From: CAYQQJ01 sp964419935
GTDB taxonomy: Bacteria; Pseudomonadota; Gammaproteobacteria; Pseudomonadales; Cellvibrionaceae
DNA: 40,349 nt
Direction: 5' to 3'
Assembly (NCBI GenBank): GCA_964419935.1
Contig: CAYQQJ010000029.1
Span: 1-40,349, forward strand
The translations under genes were made by a program, and so were the position numbers. The notes beneath the pieces were generated by a model. It was not told where the DNA came from. It made no database searches and worked only from the letters and a program-made list of their open reading frames with translations. This document shows, one piece after another, positions 1-8,110 of this stretch (position 1 is the stretch's first letter; each line of letters begins with the position of its first letter).

Positions 1-2
1 AG

Positions 3-128
3 TGCCTTGCAAATGGGGAGGAGACCATATACGAAAAAGCCGTAGGCGCCTTCCGGCATCGACGTCGGATGGCGACATTCGCGGAGCTCACGTCTTATTC
101 GACCTACAGTGATGAGTCTGTCGCCTAG
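3..128 (+). CDS. Possible C-terminal fragment of a gene entering from the left edge
   Basis: One frame is open from the window edge to a TAG at 126-128, giving about 41 residues with ordinary-looking composition (many charged residues, ending DESVA). I do not recognise it. Doubt is considerable, because positions 31-57 also resemble, on the opposite strand, the palindromic repeat at 4382-4408 and 13127-13153. This stretch may therefore be intergenic repeat DNA rather than the tail of a protein. The sequence left of the window would settle it. Confidence 0.2.
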   Translation, partial: CLANGEETIYEKAVGAFRHRRRMATFAELTSYSTYSDESVA

Positions 129-256
129 CTTATCGCTTTCGGTTTGCAGCTCATACTTTTCACTCAGGCCAGCCCTTCGGTTGTGCAAAAATGTGATCCT
201 GCATTTTTGTCCCTTTTCCCTTTTCCCTTTCTTCCACTTGTCGCTTGCAGCTTAAA
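31..256. repeat. Composite intergenic repeat (divergent palindrome plus heptamer tracts)
   Basis: Read on the minus strand, 31-57 resembles the GGCGGAAGGCGC...GCTTTTTCG palindrome found at 4382-4408 and 13127-13153. Rightward come a minus-strand GAAAAGTATGAGCT (148-161), a run of GGGAAAA heptamers on the minus strand (about 203-228), and GCTGCAAGCGACAAG-type heptamers (239-256). The GAAAAGTATGAGCT word and both heptamer types recur at 29366-29504. The block lies just downstream of the cmoM stop codon. Confidence 0.55.
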
Positions 257-257
257 G

Positions 258-1037
258 CTATCTCCTTTTCCGACACAACACATGAATATAGCGCCCCAAG
301 TCGCGGTAAGGCAGTTGGCGGGAAAAAACCAGCTCCATTTCCTGCAGCGTGTCCGGTTCCCGCGCGCGATCTTCCGCATTAAAGATATAGTCGTGAAATA
401 CCCGTATGCCGGAGCAGCAAATTTCTTCCAGCTCCTCGTCCACCAGCCACCGCCGAATCTGTTCCAGACGCAAAGGATTGGTGGGCGTCAAACTGCCGCG
501 AAAGCCGGTGTAATCCTCCCGTTGAATCTTCTTGAAATTGGTGCGCAACAGGTTTTTGAAAATCATGCCCTCCAGGTTGTAGAACACCAGCGAAAAATAG
601 CCGCCGGGCTGCACCAAAGGTTCCAGGCTCGTCACCAGTTCGGCAGGCTCTTTGAGCCACTCGATCACAGCGTGACACATCACCAGGTCGAATACCGCCT
701 TGTCCGCGCCCAGCGCGCTTTTCAAATCCTGCAGAGGCGACTGCACAATAGTTACCCGATCCTGCACATCCTGGGGAGCCAACGCCAGGTTGGTGCGGGC
801 CAGTTCCAGCATTTCATCGGAAATGTCTGTCAACACCACATGGTGCCCGGCGCTGGCCAATTCCAGCGCAAACTGCCCCTGCCCGCCACCGGCGTCCAGT
901 ATGTGCAGCGGTCCCTCGTCCAGGGGCAGGAATTCCTCAAAATCCCGGCGTAACACCGCCAGGCGGAGTTTTCCTTTGGGACTGTTATAGATATTGCGCT
1001 TGAAACGTGGTGCTATTCCATCGAAATTGCGGTCCAT
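258..1037 (-). CDS. cmoM: tRNA 5-carboxymethoxyuridine methyltransferase CmoM
   Basis: This 259-residue class I SAM-dependent methyltransferase is close to the E. coli CmoM length. It opens with MDRNFDGIAPRF and continues with the RNIYNSPKGKLRLAVL segment typical of the family. The SAM-binding glycine motif LDAGGGQGQFALELA follows, then the acidic strand-2 end VVLTDIS. CmoM methylates the carboxyl group of cmo5U34 in certain tRNAs, giving mcmo5U. The open frame extends 72 codons upstream, but the family match starts at the ATG at 1037, which has a purine-rich AGAGAG ribosome site. That start leaves a 157-base intergenic space to the divergent protease gene. TrhO, an earlier enzyme of the same modification pathway, is encoded 3.4 kb away. 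Confidence 0.88.
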   Translation of the reverse strand: MDRNFDGIAPRFKRNIYNSPKGKLRLAVLRRDFEEFLPLDEGPLHILDAGGGQGQFALELASAGHHVVLTDISDEMLELARTNLALAPQDVQDRVTIVQSPLQDLKSALGADKAVFDLVMCHAVIEWLKEPAELVTSLEPLVQPGGYFSLVFYNLEGMIFKNLLRTNFKKIQREDYTGFRGSLTPTNPLRLEQIRRWLVDEELEEICCSGIRVFHDYIFNAEDRAREPDTLQEMELVFSRQLPYRDLGRYIHVLCRKRR

Positions 1038-1194
1038 AGTCTCTCTCTTGTGAATCCCACAAACCGTGACGCTGTAACGTCGCAGTGCCCCGTGAAGCGA
1101 CGGCTCCGAATTAAAGTTGAATGTGCCCTCCTTGGGCGGCACAATAATCGCTACTTTTCGGCCATCTTCGGCCGCAACCCCAATTGAGGTCATT

Positions 1195-4119
1195 ATGCCG
1201 GTAAGCACCCAACAACCCCATCCCAGTTTTACGCACATTCGTACGCAGCCCATCGAATCGCTTAACGTGGTGGTTGAGGAGTATCAGCACAAACGCACCG
1301 GCGCTCAACATGTTCATATCCAGTCAGACAACCCGGAGAATGTTTTTCTCGTGGCGCTGCGCACCGTACCGTCAGATTCTACCGGTGTTGCCCACATCCT
1401 AGAACACACGGCCCTGTGCGGGAGCAGGAATTACCCGGTGCGGGACCCATTTTTCATGATGACCCGTCGCTCCCTGAACACTTTCATGAACGCCATGACC
1501 AGCTCCGACTGGACGGCTTACCCGTTCGCCAGCGTCAACCGCAAAGACTTTGACAACCTGCTGGACGTTTACCTGGATGCAGTGTTCTTCTCCCGCCTGG
1601 ATCCGCTGGACTTCGCCCAGGAAGGTCACCGATTGGAGTTTGCCGAGCCGCAAAACACTGAATCGCCACTGGTATACAAGGGGGTGGTTTACAACGAGAT
1701 GAAAGGTGCGATGAGCTCCGTCCCCTCCCAGTTGCACCAGACGCTCAGCAAATACCTGTTTCCCACCACCACCTACCATCACAACAGCGGTGGCGATCCG
1801 GATGCCATTCCGGATCTCACCTATGAACAACTAGTGCATTTCTATCGCACCCACTACCACCCCAGTAATGCTATTTTCATGACCTTCGGCGACATACCCG
1901 CCGCGGATCACCAGGAAAAATTTGAAGCCAAAGCGCTGAAGGAATTCGATCGTCTCGACAAGCACATCCAAGTACCCAACGAGAAGCGCAACCACGCACC
2001 CGTGGCGGTCCAGGAGTACTACCCGCTGAACGAACCTGGCGACAAAAAACACCACATCATCCTCGGCTGGCTGCTGGGCGACAACACGCGCCTGATGGAC
2101 GCCATGCGCGCCCAGCTTCTCTCCAGCGTACTGCTCGACAACAGCGCCTCCCCCCTGACCCAGGCATTGGAAACGACGAATCTGGGCGCAGCCCCTTCGC
2201 CCCTGTGCGGCATTGATGACTCCCAGCGTGAACTGACATTTATGTGCGGCCTGGAAGGCTGTGCCGAGGGAAGCGAGACGGACGTCCAGGCGCTGATACT
2301 GAAAACACTGGAGCGGGTTGCCGAAGAAGGCCTGCCATTGGAAGACATGGAAGCCTCCTTGCATCAGCTGGAACTGCACCAACGGGAAATCGGCGGCGAC
2401 AGCTACCCGTATGGATTGCAGCTGTTGATGACCGCCCTCACCGCCGCCACCCATCGTGGCGACCCGGTAGCGCTGCTGGACATCGACCCGGTGCTGACCC
2501 AACTGCGCCAGGACATTCAGGACCCGGACTTCATCAAACAACTGGTGCGCAAGCTACTGCTGGACAACCCCCACCGCGTGCGACTGACTCTAAGCCCCGA
2601 CGATCAACTCGCCGCCCGCCGCGATCAGGCAGAAGCCCAACGCCTGGCCGAAGTTAAAGCCGCCCTCAATGAGCAACAAAAGCAGACCATCGTCGAGCGA
2701 GCTCAGGCACTACAAGAACGCCAGAACCAGGTGGATGATGAAAGCATCCTGCCCAAGGTGACACTGGCGGATGTGCCCCTGGAAGAAAAACAAGTAACCG
2801 GTGAAAAGGATTCACTTGCCAGCAGCACCCTGACCCGCTACAACGCCGGCACCAACGGCCTGGTTTATCAACAAGTGGTTTTCAACCTACCCCAACTTCC
2901 GCCGGAACTCCTGCCACTGCTGCCGATATATACCAGCTGTCTGACCGAGGTGGGCGTTGGTGAAAAAGACTATCTCGCGGTGCAACGCTGGCAGGCGCGG
3001 GCTTGTGGCAGCCTGTCCGCGTTCAGCAGCGTGCGCGGCGCCACAGATGACGTGCAGCGCATCAACAGCTACTTGACCCTCTCCGGCAAAGCGCTCAACC
3101 GCAATCAAGCGGAGCTCTGCGAGCTCATGCAAGCCACTCTCGAGCAAGCGCGCTTCGATGAACTGCCCCGACTCCGGGAGCTGGTTGCGCAGATGCGCGC
3201 CCATCGGGAACAAGGCATTACCGGCTCGGGCCACGCCCTCGCCATGCTCGCCGCCAGCTCCGGCATGTCCGGCGCCAGCCGGCTGTCCCACGACCTGGCA
3301 GGCGTGGCCGGCACAGCCGCGTTCAAACGACTCGATTCCGGCTTGAGCGACCCGGCGCAACTGCAGGCCTTGGGAGAAAAGCTCGCTCAGATACACACGC
3401 GGGTGACTACGGCGCCGCGTCAGTACCTGCTGGTGTCGGAAGCCGAACATCATCAACGTTTCCAACAGAATTACGCCGCTCACTTCACCGCAAATGCACC
3501 CGGTCAGTTCGTGCCCTTCGGGCTGGACCCGGTGCACGAACAGGTCAAGCAGGCCTGGTTGACCAACTCACAGGTTAATTTCTGCGCCAAGGCCTTCCCC
3601 ACGGTACCCATGACTCATGAAGACTCGGCTCCTCTGGTGGTGCTGGGCGGCTTCCTGCGCAACGGCTTTCTACATCGCGTGGTGCGGGAACAAGGTGGCG
3701 CCTATGGCGGCGGCGCAAACCAGAACAACGACAGCGCCGCGTTCCGCTTTTTCTCTTATCGGGACCCGCGCTTAAGCGAGACGCTGGACGATTTCGACCA
3801 GGCCATAGACTGGTTGTTGAATACCGAACACAGCTGGCAAGCGGTGGAAGAAGCCATTCTCGGCACCATCTCCGGCATTGATCGGCCGGAATCCCCCGCC
3901 GGCGAAGCCAAACGCGCATTTCAATCCGAACTCCACGGCCGCACCCATGAACTCAAGCAAGCATTCCGCGAGCGCGTACTGGCCACCCGTGCCGAGGATT
4001 TGAAGCGCGTGGCCGAAACCTACCTCACCAACAGCAATGCCGCCAGCACCGCCGTGATCACCGACAGGAGCAAGCGTGGCGCAGTGGAAGAGATTGGATT
4101 GGATGTGTTTGAGATTTAG
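1195..4119 (+). CDS. Insulinase-family zinc metalloprotease (M16C, PreP-like)
   Basis: A 974-residue protein with the inverted zinc motif HILEH at residues 67-71, followed by the third ligand region YNEMKGAM around residue 168. Length and layout, two M16 halves joined by an M16C-associated linker, match the presequence-protease/Cym1 group, which degrades short unfolded peptides. No signal peptide is visible, so a cytoplasmic role is likely. The C-terminal half has the substrate-binding RVVREQGGAYGGGA segment typical of inactive M16 domains. I chose the ATG at 1195 because GAGG lies 6 bases upstream and family similarity begins right after it; an in-frame ATG at 1117 would add 26 unconvincing residues. 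The gene is divergent from cmoM. Confidence 0.9.
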   Translation: MPVSTQQPHPSFTHIRTQPIESLNVVVEEYQHKRTGAQHVHIQSDNPENVFLVALRTVPSDSTGVAHILEHTALCGSRNYPVRDPFFMMTRRSLNTFMNAMTSSDWTAYPFASVNRKDFDNLLDVYLDAVFFSRLDPLDFAQEGHRLEFAEPQNTESPLVYKGVVYNEMKGAMSSVPSQLHQTLSKYLFPTTTYHHNSGGDPDAIPDLTYEQLVHFYRTHYHPSNAIFMTFGDIPAADHQEKFEAKALKEFDRLDKHIQVPNEKRNHAPVAVQEYYPLNEPGDKKHHIILGWLLGDNTRLMDAMRAQLLSSVLLDNSASPLTQALETTNLGAAPSPLCGIDDSQRELTFMCGLEGCAEGSETDVQALILKTLERVAEEGLPLEDMEASLHQLELHQREIGGDSYPYGLQLLMTALTAATHRGDPVALLDIDPVLTQLRQDIQDPDFIKQLVRKLLLDNPHRVRLTLSPDDQLAARRDQAEAQRLAEVKAALNEQQKQTIVERAQALQERQNQVDDESILPKVTLADVPLEEKQVTGEKDSLASSTLTRYNAGTNGLVYQQVVFNLPQLPPELLPLLPIYTSCLTEVGVGEKDYLAVQRWQARACGSLSAFSSVRGATDDVQRINSYLTLSGKALNRNQAELCELMQATLEQARFDELPRLRELVAQMRAHREQGITGSGHALAMLAASSGMSGASRLSHDLAGVAGTAAFKRLDSGLSDPAQLQALGEKLAQIHTRVTTAPRQYLLVSEAEHHQRFQQNYAAHFTANAPGQFVPFGLDPVHEQVKQAWLTNSQVNFCAKAFPTVPMTHEDSAPLVVLGGFLRNGFLHRVVREQGGAYGGGANQNNDSAAFRFFSYRDPRLSETLDDFDQAIDWLLNTEHSWQAVEEAILGTISGIDRPESPAGEAKRAFQSELHGRTHELKQAFRERVLATRAEDLKRVAETYLTNSNAASTAVITDRSKRGAVEEIGLDVFEI

Positions 4120-4129
4120 GAATGAGCGG

Positions 4130-4160
4130 TAAGCTGCAAGCCGTAAGCTTTAAGCTGAAG
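4130..4160 (+). repeat. Heptamer tandem repeat, TAAGCTG-like units
   Basis: Four consecutive 7-base units (TAAGCTG, CAAGCCG, TAAGCTT, TAAGCTG) begin 10 bases after the protease stop codon. The same unit type, in the opposite orientation, fills 4432-4486. Confidence 0.65.
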
Positions 4161-4200
4161 ACAAACCCGTGAGGGAAAAAGCGCATAACTGATGCTGCCA

Positions 4201-4306
4201 GGGCTGTGCGGGGTGAAGGTTTGGCAAGCCTCACGAGAGGGACCTCGTGGGGCAGTCCCCATGGATGGGTTCACGACGTTTGCCAAACCTTCACCCCGCG
4301 CGGCCC
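4201..4306 (+). repeat. Variable-arm stem-loop element, copy A
   Basis: A perfect 20-bp inverted repeat (4208-4227 with 4280-4299) extends to about 27 pairs if two G-U pairs in the plus-strand RNA are allowed (4201-4227 with 4280-4306). The 52-base interior holds a short hairpin, CACGAG/CTCGTG around AGGGAC, and then the conserved box CATGGATGGGTTCACGACG at 4260-4278. It sits between two convergent genes, where it could also terminate transcription, although no T-run follows. Confidence 0.75.
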
Positions 4307-4355
4307 GAGGGCTCTCTTACCGCGCACCCAAGATCTGACCGATTCGAGGATTAGC

Positions 4356-4374
4356 CGGTGGGCACTGCCCACCG
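4356..4374. repeat. Short palindrome CGGTGGGCA/TGCCCACCG
   Basis: A 19-base near-perfect palindrome with a single central base. The same core, GGTGGGCA-TGCCCACC, recurs at 28918-28934. Confidence 0.5.
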
Positions 4375-4381
4375 CATGCTC

Positions 4382-4486
4382 GGCGGAAGGCGCTTATGCT
4401 TTTTCGCCCTACAAGCTTGGTAGCATTTCTTTGCTTGTCGCTTGCAGCTTGAAGCTTACAGCTCTTACAGCTTGCGGCTTGCAGCT
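4382..4486. repeat. Composite repeat: REP-like palindrome plus heptamer tract
   Basis: 4382-4408 is an imperfect palindrome, GGCGGAAGGCGC...GCTTTTTCGCC, that folds with several G-U pairs. About 24 bases later, 4432-4486 read on the minus strand is a run of about seven GCTGCAA/GCTGTAA-like heptamers, one of them with a 2-base insertion. The same composite appears at 13127-13187. Confidence 0.6.
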
Positions 4487-5418
4487 CCCTTTACCTGCCG
4501 TTCTGGCGGCGGTGCTCCGAGATGTGCTTCCTGGCGCTTTTTCGCCAGTTGCACCTGCTTCTGGCGCTCAGAAAAGCGCTGGCGCTGGTCCTCGGTTTGG
4601 TGGTCAAAACAGCGAGGACAAGCCACACCGGCGAGATACTTGTCGGATTGCTTGTCTTCCTCAGTGATCGGATGGCGGCAACCGTGGCATTGGTCGTACT
4701 GGCCTTTCTCGAGCTGATGGTTAACGGCAACGCGGTTGTCAAACACGAAGCACTCGCCCTGCCATAGACTCTGCTCTTCCGGTACTTCTTCCAGGTACTT
4801 GAGAATACCGCCTTTGAGGTGGAAAACCTCTTCAAAACCCTGCTGCTTGAGGTACGCCGTTGATTTTTCACAGCGGATTCCGCCGGTGCAAAACATTGCG
4901 ACCTTCTTGTGCTTCTCCGGGTTCAGGTTGTCCTTCACGTACTGGGGCAGCTCCCGGAAAGACGTCGTCTCGGGATTTTCCGCACCCTTGAAACTGCCGA
5001 TGTTGTACTCGTAGTAATTGCGCGTATCGATCAGTGTGACATCGGGATCACTGATCAGGTCGTTCCAATCCTTGGGCTCCACGTAGGTGCCGGCCATGGT
5101 TGTGGGGTCGATATCCTCCACACCCATAGTGACTATTTCCTTCTTGAGCTTGACCTTCATGCGGTAAAACGGCTGCTCCTCGTAGAGCGATTCCTTATGA
5201 TCCAAGTCCGCCAACCGCGGCTCGCGCTTCAGATACTCCAGCAAGGCATCGATACTCGCACGCGTGCCGGATACCGTGCCATTGATTCCTTCGTGGGCCA
5301 GCAGCAACGTGCCTTTGAGGTTCTGCTCCAGGCAAAAGCTCAACAGAGGTTCCTGCAGTTTTTCAAAATCGGGCAAAGAAACAAACTTGTAAAGTGCGGC
5401 AACAATAATCGGGTTCAT
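4465..5418 (-). CDS. trhO: tRNA uridine(34) hydroxylase TrhO (rhodanese-like, UPF0176/YceA)
   Basis: A 317-residue protein with an N-terminal acylphosphatase-like segment (AHEGINGTVSG) and a central rhodanese domain. The active-site loop is CTGGIRCEK, with catalytic Cys at residue 177. A cysteine-bearing C-terminal region (CHGCRHPI, CPRCFDHQ) and a basic tail follow. TrhO performs oxygen-dependent hydroxylation of U34, giving ho5U, the first step of cmo5U formation. The frame opens 24 codons upstream, but homologues start near MNPIIVAALYKFV, so the ATG at 5418 is used. Its ribosome site is weak. The gene lies 135 bases downstream of bolA on the same strand, so the two are probably co-transcribed. 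Its 3' end overlaps the heptamer repeat tract by about 20 bases. Confidence 0.9.
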   Translation of the reverse strand: MNPIIVAALYKFVSLPDFEKLQEPLLSFCLEQNLKGTLLLAHEGINGTVSGTRASIDALLEYLKREPRLADLDHKESLYEEQPFYRMKVKLKKEIVTMGVEDIDPTTMAGTYVEPKDWNDLISDPDVTLIDTRNYYEYNIGSFKGAENPETTSFRELPQYVKDNLNPEKHKKVAMFCTGGIRCEKSTAYLKQQGFEEVFHLKGGILKYLEEVPEEQSLWQGECFVFDNRVAVNHQLEKGQYDQCHGCRHPITEEDKQSDKYLAGVACPRCFDHQTEDQRQRFSERQKQVQLAKKRQEAHLGAPPPERQVKGAASRKL

Positions 5419-5553
5419 AGGGTTCTGATCAGGTTTCCAGGGTAATGCAAGTGAGACTAAATTGTAGCGGATCGATGTTTTTTTGAACATGTTCTTCTAC
5501 GCGGGGTCTCTGTTAGACCGCCCATGCGAGGTCCGGGTGGTGGCAAGCCAGGA

Positions 5554-5859
5554 CTACCTTCCACCACCGAGACACGGCGGCGAACTGGGAACCGCAGCAG
5601 CGGACCATTCTTCAGGCGTATACAAATGGAGAGTCAATGCATGAACCCCGCCGGCCAACTCATCGGCCAGGATGCCATAAACACGGCGGTGGCGTTTGAC
5701 CGCATTTTCGCCCGCAAAAATGTTCGAAACCGCGACTACTTTAAAGTGCGTTTCAGAGTTTACTGGCACACTGTGGTTATGGCTTTCATTGATGACGTCC
5801 AAATGCGTAGGAGCCAGCTGTTGTACCAGTTTTTCCTGTATCGACGTTTGCATTTGCAT
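5554..5859 (-). CDS. bolA: BolA family protein
   Basis: A 101-residue protein with the BolA fold signature: a serine/histidine-rich segment (ESHNHSVP), HFKVVAVSNIFAG, then the RHRRVYGILADEL helix and a YTPEEW end. BolA proteins pair with monothiol glutaredoxins to bind or transfer [2Fe-2S] clusters and can act in transcription and envelope stress. The start at 5859 is decided by a perfect AGGAGG six bases upstream. A second ATG two codons on is also possible, while the 26 upstream in-frame codons are not family-like. It is the first gene of a likely bolA-trhO unit. Confidence 0.88.
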   Translation of the reverse strand: MQMQTSIQEKLVQQLAPTHLDVINESHNHSVPVNSETHFKVVAVSNIFAGENAVKRHRRVYGILADELAGGVHALTLHLYTPEEWSAAAVPSSPPCLGGGR

Positions 5860-5991
5860 GCACAACCTCCTAAATTCCCAATTTGCTACAGAACTCAGTA
5901 CACCGGCGTCAGCGCCGACGTCAACGTCATCAACCAATCCATAACTTGTTAGTGCTCAAGTTATACGGGCAAACTGTTTGAGTGAGAGACT

Positions 5992-6219
5992 ATGAGTAGC
6001 CATTTGATTTTTGTAGACCGACGAAAAAATGAGGACCGAAGACTTGATGAGGATCCTTGTCGGGACCTGAACATGGATTTGTATAACAGCAAACGCCGGA
6101 AATCAGCAGACCGTCGTGATAACTCGCGGGATATTACCGACGACTACTACGCCTATATGCGCCGGCAGTTGGGCAAAGCGGATTATAGCGAACCGGAGAA
6201 AGTCAAAGAGCCGGAATAA
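5992..6219 (+). CDS. Small charged hypothetical protein
   Basis: A 75-residue soluble protein, very rich in Arg and Asp, with repeated DRR motifs (VDRRKNEDRR, then ADRRDN). It has no membrane segment or signal peptide. GAGAG lies just before the ATG. It is divergent from bolA and convergent with pykA. Short DRR-repeat proteins are common in this bacterial group, but I know of no function. It is clear of any overlapping gene, and a convincing ribosome site makes it likely real. Confidence 0.6.
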   Translation: MSSHLIFVDRRKNEDRRLDEDPCRDLNMDLYNSKRRKSADRRDNSRDITDDYYAYMRRQLGKADYSEPEKVKEPE

Positions 6220-6276
6220 GGCATCGCCCTACCCTGCATCCATACCTTTTCACCAATACTCACCAATACACCAACC

Positions 6277-6308
6277 AGCCGATGAATACGACTTCGCACT
6301 CATCGGCT
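6277..6308. terminator. Hairpin between convergent genes, possible bidirectional terminator
   Basis: Perfect 9-bp arms (AGCCGATGA 6277-6285, TCATCGGCT 6300-6308) with a 14-base loop lie between the small plus-strand gene and the pykA stop. The T-richness after it is weak on both strands. Confidence 0.45.
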
Positions 6309-6338
6309 CGGTTTCAACCACCTGTTCCAAGAACGTCG

Positions 6339-7787
6339 TTACGAGCTGATAACTTGCCCAACCTTGACGACTTTCATGGTATTGGTGCCACCATGCACGT
6401 TTGCGTAATCACCTTTGGAAATGATCACCAGATCGCCATCTGCCACCACACCCCGTTCAATCAGCTCATTAATCGCACGTTCATTGGTTTCTGAATGGGG
6501 AATATTGTCACTATCGAACAATACCGTTTGCACACCTCGGAACAGCGCAGCCCGACATAACGTCTTGCGTTGGCGAGAGAAAGCGAAAATCGGCAACTTG
6601 GTGCCAAACCGGGACATCAACAAAGGCGTGGAGCCTGTTTCCGTCATGCTTGCGATTGCCTTTACTCCGTCCAGATGGTTGGCGGTGTACATGGCCGCCA
6701 GTGCGATTGTCTCGTCAACCGCAGAATAATTTTCCGGACGCTGCGGCGACTTCACTGACTCTGGATGTTTTTCCGCACCCAGAATAACCCGCACCATGGC
6801 TTCCACCGTCTGTACCGGAAACTGCCCCGCTGCGGTTTCCGCCGAGAGCATAACCGCATCAGTACCATCCAATACGGCGTTCGCCACGTCGAACACTTCC
6901 GCACGCGTCGGCAGCGAACTGCTGATCATGGATTCCATCATTTGGGTGGCGGTAATCACACAGCGATTAAGCGCACGAGCACGAGCAATAATGTGCTTCT
7001 GCACGCCAATCAAAGACGCATCGCCAATTTCCACGCCCAAATCGCCACGGGCAACCATCACCGCGTCTGACGCGCGAATGATGTTGTCGAGTACTTCGTG
7101 GTCATTAACTGCTTCGGCGCGTTCGATCTTGGCCACCAGCGCAATATCGCCACCGGCCTCCTTAACCAGCTGGCGCGCAAGGTTCATGTCCTCGGCGCTA
7201 CGCGGGAAAGACACGGCCAGGTAATCCACGCCGATGTCCACAGCAGTCTTGATGTCCACCCGGTCCTTGTTGGTCAGTGCAGGGGCGGTCAAGCCACCAC
7301 CTTCGCGGTTGATGCCCTTATTGTTGGACAACCTGCCAGCCACGGTTACCGTGGTTTTTATACGGCTGCCCTCCACGGAATTGACCCGCAGCACCATACG
7401 GCCGTCATCGAGCAACAGGTTATCGCCCGGGTTCACATCATTGGGCAGTTGTTTGTAGTCAATACCGACCTGGGTCTTGTCACCCGCATCCCGTGGCAGT
7501 TCAGCATCCAGAATAAATTCATCGCCCAATGCCAATTCCACCGGACCTTCAGCAAATCGCGCAATCCGGATCTTCGGCCCTTGAAGGTCACCGAGAACCG
7601 CAACAAAGCGACCGTGCTTGCTGGACAGCTCGCGCACATCATTGGCGCGTTTGCGGTGATCTTCGGGGCTACCATGGGAAAAGTTCAGACGCACCACATC
7701 CACACCGGCAATGATGAGTTTTTCGAGAACACCAGGCTCGTCTGTTGCCGGCCCGAGGGTGCTCACGATCTTCGTACGTCTTAACAT
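6339..7787 (-). CDS. pykA: Pyruvate kinase (PykA type)
   Basis: At 482 residues this is close to the E. coli PykA length, with strong similarity from the first residues (MLRRTKIVSTLGPATDEPG). The catalytic signatures are present: VVRLNFSHG, the phosphate/metal-binding MVARGDLGVEIGD, and ITATQMMESMI followed by PTRAEVFDVANAVLDGTDAV. It converts phosphoenolpyruvate and ADP to pyruvate and ATP. The ATG at 7787 has TGGAG seven bases upstream. The downstream neighbour of oadGAB is thus an enzyme making the same product, pyruvate, but a strong terminator separates the two units. Confidence 0.95.
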   Translation of the reverse strand: MLRRTKIVSTLGPATDEPGVLEKLIIAGVDVVRLNFSHGSPEDHRKRANDVRELSSKHGRFVAVLGDLQGPKIRIARFAEGPVELALGDEFILDAELPRDAGDKTQVGIDYKQLPNDVNPGDNLLLDDGRMVLRVNSVEGSRIKTTVTVAGRLSNNKGINREGGGLTAPALTNKDRVDIKTAVDIGVDYLAVSFPRSAEDMNLARQLVKEAGGDIALVAKIERAEAVNDHEVLDNIIRASDAVMVARGDLGVEIGDASLIGVQKHIIARARALNRCVITATQMMESMISSSLPTRAEVFDVANAVLDGTDAVMLSAETAAGQFPVQTVEAMVRVILGAEKHPESVKSPQRPENYSAVDETIALAAMYTANHLDGVKAIASMTETGSTPLLMSRFGTKLPIFAFSRQRKTLCRAALFRGVQTVLFDSDNIPHSETNERAINELIERGVVADGDLVIISKGDYANVHGGTNTMKVVKVGQVISS

Positions 7788-7826
7788 ATTTTGCTCCAGA
7801 TTTTACAGCGGCTGCGAAACCACGGG

Positions 7827-7855
7827 ATTCTACACCAATAACCTTTTCAGGTTAA
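7827..7855 (-). promoter_or_regulatory. Likely sigma-70 promoter of pykA
   Basis: On the minus strand a -35-like TTAACC and a -10 TAGAAT are 17 bases apart. The -10 is preceded by TG at the extended -10 position. It lies about 40 bases upstream of the pykA start codon. A small palindrome, AACCT-tttc-AGGTT (7840-7853), overlaps the -35 and could be an operator. Confidence 0.45.
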
Positions 7856-7983
7856 AAGTTCCTACTGATAAACAGTGTGTTTACTCAAAAAAGGTAGATT
7901 GGCCAGCTTTGTTGCGTCGGCCGCAGTCCTTGTACCCAAAAGACCGTGCTGATCAACAATCAACATCAACGAAGATACCGGCC

Positions 7984-8023
7984 AAAGAAAAATGGTGGCT
8001 GGCTAAAAAGCCAAACCACCATT
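7984..8023 (-). terminator. Intrinsic terminator of the oadGAB operon
   Basis: On the minus strand, downstream of the oadB stop, AATGGTGG (8016-8023) pairs with CCACCATT (7991-7998). The interior TGGCT/AGCCA also pairs, and TTTCTTT follows directly. This is a textbook rho-independent terminator. Confidence 0.85.
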
Positions 8024-8110
8024 ATACAGGATAGTGACGCAAAGGTTGCCACAGGCTGGCTCGTCGCTTTGACTGCTGTTGAAAACTTGACGAAACAACC
8101 AAACAGTCTG

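Noticed and set aside
144..953. Long open frame on the plus strand opposite cmoM
   Set aside because: It is the antisense shadow of cmoM; the minus-strand protein has clear methyltransferase motifs, while this one has Gln/His-rich antisense composition and no ribosome site.
4206..4667. Open frame crossing stem-loop A and the repeat tracts
   Set aside because: It reads through an inverted repeat and heptamer tracts into antisense trhO; there is no ribosome site or family resemblance.
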